Below are positions 60,079 to 64,000 of a DNA stretch of 64,000 nucleotides, piece after piece; position 1 is the first letter of the stretch; each line of letters opens with the position of its first letter. The stretch is from Primula veris (taxonomy: Eukaryota; Streptophyta; Magnoliopsida; Ericales; Primulaceae), in contig OY821749.1 of NCBI GenBank assembly GCA_963682055.1, positions 501,001-565,000 of the forward strand, given 5' to 3'. The notes under the pieces were generated by a model. The model was given only the letters and a program-made list of their open reading frames with translations. It had not been told where the DNA came from and ran no database searches. Position numbers and translations under genes: made by a program.

Positions 60079-61387
60079 TGTTGGCCCGTGTGGCTAAACC
60101 TTAGAGGGGGGGGGGGTGAATAAGGTTTTTGGCGATTTTTGCCTAATTAAAATTCTAAGCAACTAACCACCCAACTAATGCAATTCTAAGCTTAAGCGTT
60201 ATAACAAGAATTAAAGAATTGCTAGAATTACTTAACGCAAATAAGAAAATAAGCAATAAAATAAGTTGCGTAAAGTAAAAGTAAGGGAAAGGAATTGACA
60301 CCGCGATTTATAGAGGTTCGGCAAACGCGCCTACGTCCTCTCCTCGGTACTACCGAGTATTTCACTAAAAAACTTCTTGCGGATATTACAAATCCTATTG
60401 AGCTCAATCGACCGATTGGCTCACCCTCTACCCGGGGTTCCTACTCTTGATACAAGTGCAAGAGAACACGTCTACCAGTCTACGACTCCCCCTCAATTTA
60501 TGAGTACCCGAATGAAAAACCTAGAGCTTTTAAGCTTCACTTGCTTACAAAGCCTCTACCCGTTCACTCGCTCACAATTGAGTTTATAAAACACTCGATA
60601 CAAATTTAGTTACAAAAATGTAACTTCGCTCACGATTCTAATTGCTTCTTAAAAAGCTAATTGGTGAGTTGTTGATGATGATCGAGCTTGAATCTCCTTT
60701 TATTTGATTTTCCTCTTTCTCGAATATATTCACCAAAATGGTGATTTTAGGGTTTTTATGAGAGAGGTTGAAGGATGTTAATAGATATTATGATTGGTGA
60801 TTTAGGAGAGAGATTGGGGTGGTTTTTATAATAGCAAAGTCTGCTTTTCTGGGTTATGACCGTTGAAGATATAACAGCTCTTTTCCAGAATAAGCTGAAA
60901 AGCTGTTTTCGAAAACTGCAGAAAACGATCGGTCGTTTTCTACAGTCGATCGGTCGTTTTACAGAAAACGATCGGTCGTTTTCTGAAAACGATCGGTCGT
61001 TTTCTGAAAACGATCGGTCGTTTTTTGAAAACGATCGGTCGTTTTCTGAAAACGATCGGTCGTTTTCTGAAAACGATCGGTCGTTTTTATACTGGACTCA
61101 CTGGAAGAAATTGGATCAAAAATGATCGGTCGTTTTTGTCCAGTCGATCGGTCGACTGTAATCCTGGTCCCGTAAATCTTCGAATGCTCATAACTCCTTC
61201 GTTTTAGCTCCGATTTTGGTTCCGCTTGAACCTATGGCTTCGTTATCGAATGCTCTATCATTTAAAGACCTGAAATATACGTTTTCTAACTTTGGGCAAG
61301 ACAAGCATTATATCATTGAAATCGTAAAATCATTAAACGCATAATCAAAGTAATAATCAAAATCATTATTGAACTCTATGTTCAACA
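60079..61387 (-). repeat. Element B 5' LTR
   Basis: 40 bp longer than the 3' LTR, mainly because of two extra 21-bp units in the U3 array (60921-61156). About 18-20 other substitutions. Confidence 0.93.
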
Positions 61388-61392
61388 CCCAT

Positions 61393-62635
61393 GAAGCATC
61401 TCTCATTGTCCACGGCCGTATAGGTCTTGAACATCCATTTGCTGGCACAGATGTGACTAGTGGTGGCTGTGTCCAGCCACCATTCCTTTGGGTTGCTCCC
61501 CACCAGGTTCACTTCTGAGACCACAACACTCAGGTGCATATAGTCCTGTCCAGCATCATCTCCTCCCTCAGCTACATTTGCCTGAGCAGGTGCCCTATTC
61601 CTCCCTTTCCCTTGGAACTTCCTCTTTGGGGGGGGGGGGGGGGGGTTGGGCTTGTCGATGCGCATCTTATCATCCGTGGCACGATGGCCCGATTTGTTGC
61701 ACTAAAAGCAATCTCCCATGAATTTCTTCTAGAGAGAAGCACCGACTACGCCGTCAAAGCGTTTCCGCTTAGACATAGCGTTCTCAACCACATGGGCCTT
61801 GGCAACCGCGTTGCCTGCTCTGCCACCGCCTTTCCTTACGGATCGGCGGTTGCTTTGCTCAACGTTGAGCCTCTCAATGAGTCCCTCCAAGGTCATAGCC
61901 TTTTGCTTGTGTTTCAGGTTGTTTTGAAACTCTTTCCAAGAAGGTGGCATTTTCTCAATCATTAATGCCACTTGGAAAGGTTCGTTGATAACTAGCCCTT
62001 CAACCTCAAGCCTATGGTATATGAGTTGGAGTTCCTCAACCTGCTCGATAACACTCTTCCCATCAGTCATCATGTACTTATGAAAGTCTGTGACGACAAA
62101 TTTCTTTGCGCCAGCGTTATTCACTTTGTACTTTCTTTCGAGAGACTCCCAAAGCTCCTTTGCAGAAGCCTTGGGCTCGAAAACACTGAAGAGAGTGTCA
62201 TCCAGAGCATACAGGTGCAGACTCCTTAAGAAACCGGGTCAGATTAAGTGCAGTTAAATAAAACAGCATCTTTTGCTGCCAACGTTTGAAGTTGTTGCCC
62301 CTAAACTTTTCCGGTCTCTCCAATTGAGAGGTTGGAAACATTGGCATCGCCGGCGTTGCCGGAGCCTTGCCCTTTGCCCTGGCCGCAGCCACAAGCGCTG
62401 CCTTGGCCGCAGCCTTAGCAGCAGCCTGTGCTGCGGTCGCAGCCGCAGCCATAACATCGGCCTTTTCCGCAGCGGCGTCGGCCGCAGCCTTTGCCGCAGC
62501 AGCTTCGGTCTCAGCCTGATCCCCCCCACTCGCAGTGCTCGCATTGTTATGGCTACTGCCAATCACAAGTGCGCCCTGCACGTTTTTCGAAGAAACGATG
62601 GGTATTTGATCCTCATTAGTCATCTGAAATGACAA
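61393..62635 (-). pseudogene. Element D gag and start of protease, decayed
   Basis: Begins at 62635 with a basic/Ala-rich N-terminus (residues about 40-95 mostly A and K). It then has a gag domain (QLERPEKFRGNNFKRWQQKM, later LWESLERKYK and FQVALMIEKMPPSWKEF), a degenerate zinc knuckle near 61700, a Pro run encoded by a poly-G/C tract (61629-61646) and the protease region (WWLDTATTSHIC). Breaks seen: about 120 bp missing with a frameshift near 62215, a stop inside the zinc knuckle plus loss of its last Cys, and DTATTSH in place of the usual DSGA/DSGC-type active site. The reading ends at the insertion site of element B. Confidence 0.88.
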
Positions 62636-62973
62636 TATAAAAACCGTTTAGTTTCTCGCAAGAAAACTAAAATTCTTAATCGCAAATACTAATTATAACT
62701 TAATTAGATTGCTTCAAAAGAATAAAACCCAATGAAAGAGATTCTAGCGTGAAAATCAAATTACTTTTGATTTCACTAAAAAAACTCTTTATAATATTCT
62801 AGAATTAAAAGATTAAAACCAATTCGGATTTTATTCTATTTGCAAATTTCAATTTCTAGTAAACTAGCAATGATTTTGCAAGAATAAACCCGAGACGTAA
62901 ACAACAATAAAATAAAAAAGAAAGTCCTTTTCTTTTCGAAAATAGTAAAACAAAAAAGGGTGTTGTTTAAGAT
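62636..62973 (-). other. Element D leader
   Basis: About 340 AT-rich bases between the D 5' LTR and gag. A tRNA-Met primer site of the kind in the other elements is not visible next to the LTR, so the primer site is either of another type or lost. Confidence 0.5.
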
Positions 62974-64000
62974 TGTTGGTTTTTGGTACTATTTCGAATA
63001 CAATAATTGAAAGACAATAATGTAAAAGACAAATGACTGAATGGAAATAACAATTTTTATTTCTCACAATTGGAATATAAATTACAATTCCTGACTCAAC
63101 AAATAAATAAAGCTGCTGGACTGTTATTAACAAACTGCCGGACTGGTTTTAAATAAAAACTGCCGGACTGGTTTTAAATAAAAGAAACTGCCGGACTGGT
63201 TTTAAGAAACTGTCAGACTGTTTTGTAATAAAAGAAACTGCCGGACTGGTTTTAACAAACTGCCGGACTGTTTTGTAATAAAAGAAACTGCCGAACTGGT
63301 TTTAACAAACTGCCGGACTGGTTTTAACAAATAAAAAACTGCCGGACTGGTTTTTTAACAAAAAAAACTGCCGGACTGGTTTTTGTAAATACTGGAAATT
63401 ACATAACTGAAAAGTAAATTACAGAATCGAAAGACTGAAAGTAAACATTACTGAAATGTAAATAAAGAAAAGAAACAGTACATAAAAGTAAATTACATAA
63501 AAGAAATGGTACTGAAATGAAATGAACAGAATGTAAATGACTAAAAAGTAAATAACATAAATATAGAAGAAGAGGCAACTGCTGAGCAGTTTTCCTTAAA
63601 CAATATTTCCCGAACCACATTTAAAGGTTTCTGGTTTCGGGATTTTGTTCCCAAGGTACAACTTCTATCTCAGAGTGGCTCGTACGGAAACCGGTACGGA
63701 ACCACAGGTCGAGCTGTTGGTGGTGCGGTTCTCTCTCTCTATATGATGCTTATGCTGTGAGGTAGTGTGTTTCTGGTGTGTTGAAATGAGAGGGGGATGA
63801 CTTCCTTTTATAGGCTCTAATGAAACCGCAGCCATAAATGTTGGTCTTTAATTCTGGGAGTTACACCCCCAGAATCCGTAGCATTTAATCTCATTCATTG
63901 CTGGCGTTTCTGTTGCTAGAAACTCTAGGGGACTCCTTTTATATTTTATACAAAACTCCCTATTCGGGTTTGGACCCAAGACCCGAGACATTACCCAAAT
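62974..64000 (-). repeat. Element D 5' LTR, truncated by the window end
   Basis: Matches 41362 to about 42394 of the 3' LTR with scattered substitutions and an indel near 63875. It includes the CTGCCGGACTGG minisatellite at 63112-63390. About 460 bp should continue beyond the window. Confidence 0.9.

Larger units (their letters stand above)
56166..61387 (-). mobile_element. Element B: gag-only, non-autonomous Sirevirus-like element, inserted in element D
   Basis: LTRs 56166-57434 (1269 bp) and 60079-61387 (1309 bp), with the target duplication CCCAT (56161-56165, 61388-61392). It has a primer-binding site, one gag ORF and polypurine tracts, but no protease, integrase, RT or RNase H: only about 290 bp separate the gag stop from the 3' LTR. 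LTR ends, the U3 repeat and the GGTTCGGCAAA...CCTACGTCC block match element C, so mobilisation by C-type proteins is plausible. About 18-20 substitutions between LTRs (1.5%) make it older than C. Confidence 0.93.
41362..64000 (-). mobile_element. Element D: old, broken Ty1/copia element interrupted by elements B and C; 5' LTR cut by window
   Basis: The 3' LTR is at 41362-42857 and the 5' LTR starts at 62974 and runs off the window. Between them are pieces of one polyprotein in order on the - strand: gag/protease 62635-61393, protease/pre-integrase 56160-55970, integrase to RNase H 46197-43334. Gaps are exactly filled by element B (56166-61387) and element C (46203-55964), each with a 5-bp target duplication of D sequence. 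D carries several frameshifts, stops and a gag deletion, and its LTRs have diverged by substitutions and indels, so it is the oldest layer. Confidence 0.92.

Noticed and set aside
61629..61646. G18 run as a G-quadruplex or regulatory element
   Set aside because: It is a homopolymer in the Pro-rich part of the decayed element D gag; expansion by slippage or assembly error is simpler.

Overview
The window is nuclear DNA of a flowering plant, most likely a eudicot. The evidence is split genes with GT-AG introns, a plant class III peroxidase, a plant-type TYW2/3/4 fusion gene, SnRK1 kinase sequence, and many plant Ty1/copia retrotransposons. I cannot name the species. It divides into a gene-bearing left part (1 to about 24.3 kb) and a retrotransposon-rich right part (26.6 kb to the end). 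Intergenic DNA between them is AT-rich and holds small mobile elements.

Left part. The 3' portion of a tRNA wybutosine-synthesis fusion gene (Kelch plus TYW2 methyltransferase, + strand) ends at 3319. On the - strand at 3991-7905 is a decayed SnRK1 (SNF1-related kinase alpha subunit) copy. It has lost the N-lobe, carries a 13-nt frameshifting deletion in the catalytic loop and is damaged in its KA1 region. Immediately beyond it (8340-9232) is a decayed, internally deleted second copy of the 3' end of the wybutosine gene. A gene-poor stretch follows, with a Stowaway-like foldback MITE, a 697-bp solo LTR with a perfect 5-bp target duplication, a 103-bp tandem duplication and a hAT-like element. 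A Tnt1/Tork-like copia element (16533-21366, one in-frame stop) sits 157 bp upstream of the start codon of an intact four-exon class III peroxidase gene (21523-24266, Peroxidase 42 type), in the same orientation. A 140-bp CACTA miniature element lies downstream.

Right part, all elements on the - strand. Element A (26638-36909) is a Sirevirus-like copia element with LTRs that differ at only about four positions, a complete 1659-aa gag-pol ORF, and an extra 421-aa ORF (ORF3) between pol and the 3' LTR. From 41362 to the window edge is a nest. An old, broken copia element D (3' LTR 41362-42857, 5' LTR from 62974 and cut by the window) was entered by two younger elements. Element C (46203-55964; LTRs identical as far as read; gag, pol and an ORF3) lies in its pol region with target duplication CATTC. 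Element B (56166-61387; gag only, no pol) lies in its gag/protease region with target duplication CCCAT. B and C share LTR architecture, so C-type enzymes could plausibly move B.

The most unusual signal is regulatory. Each Sirevirus-like family carries its own reiterated short near-palindrome in the U3 part of its LTR: GTTGCAAC-type in A, AACGATCGGTCGTT-type in B and C. In both ORF3-bearing elements (A and C) the same family-specific repeat recurs internally, just upstream of ORF3, followed by a TATA-like box. In C the repeat-to-TATA spacing is almost the same inside (about 127 bp) as in the LTR (about 128 bp). This suggests an internal, LTR-like promoter for ORF3. In A the repeat has also spread into the polyprotein coding sequence.
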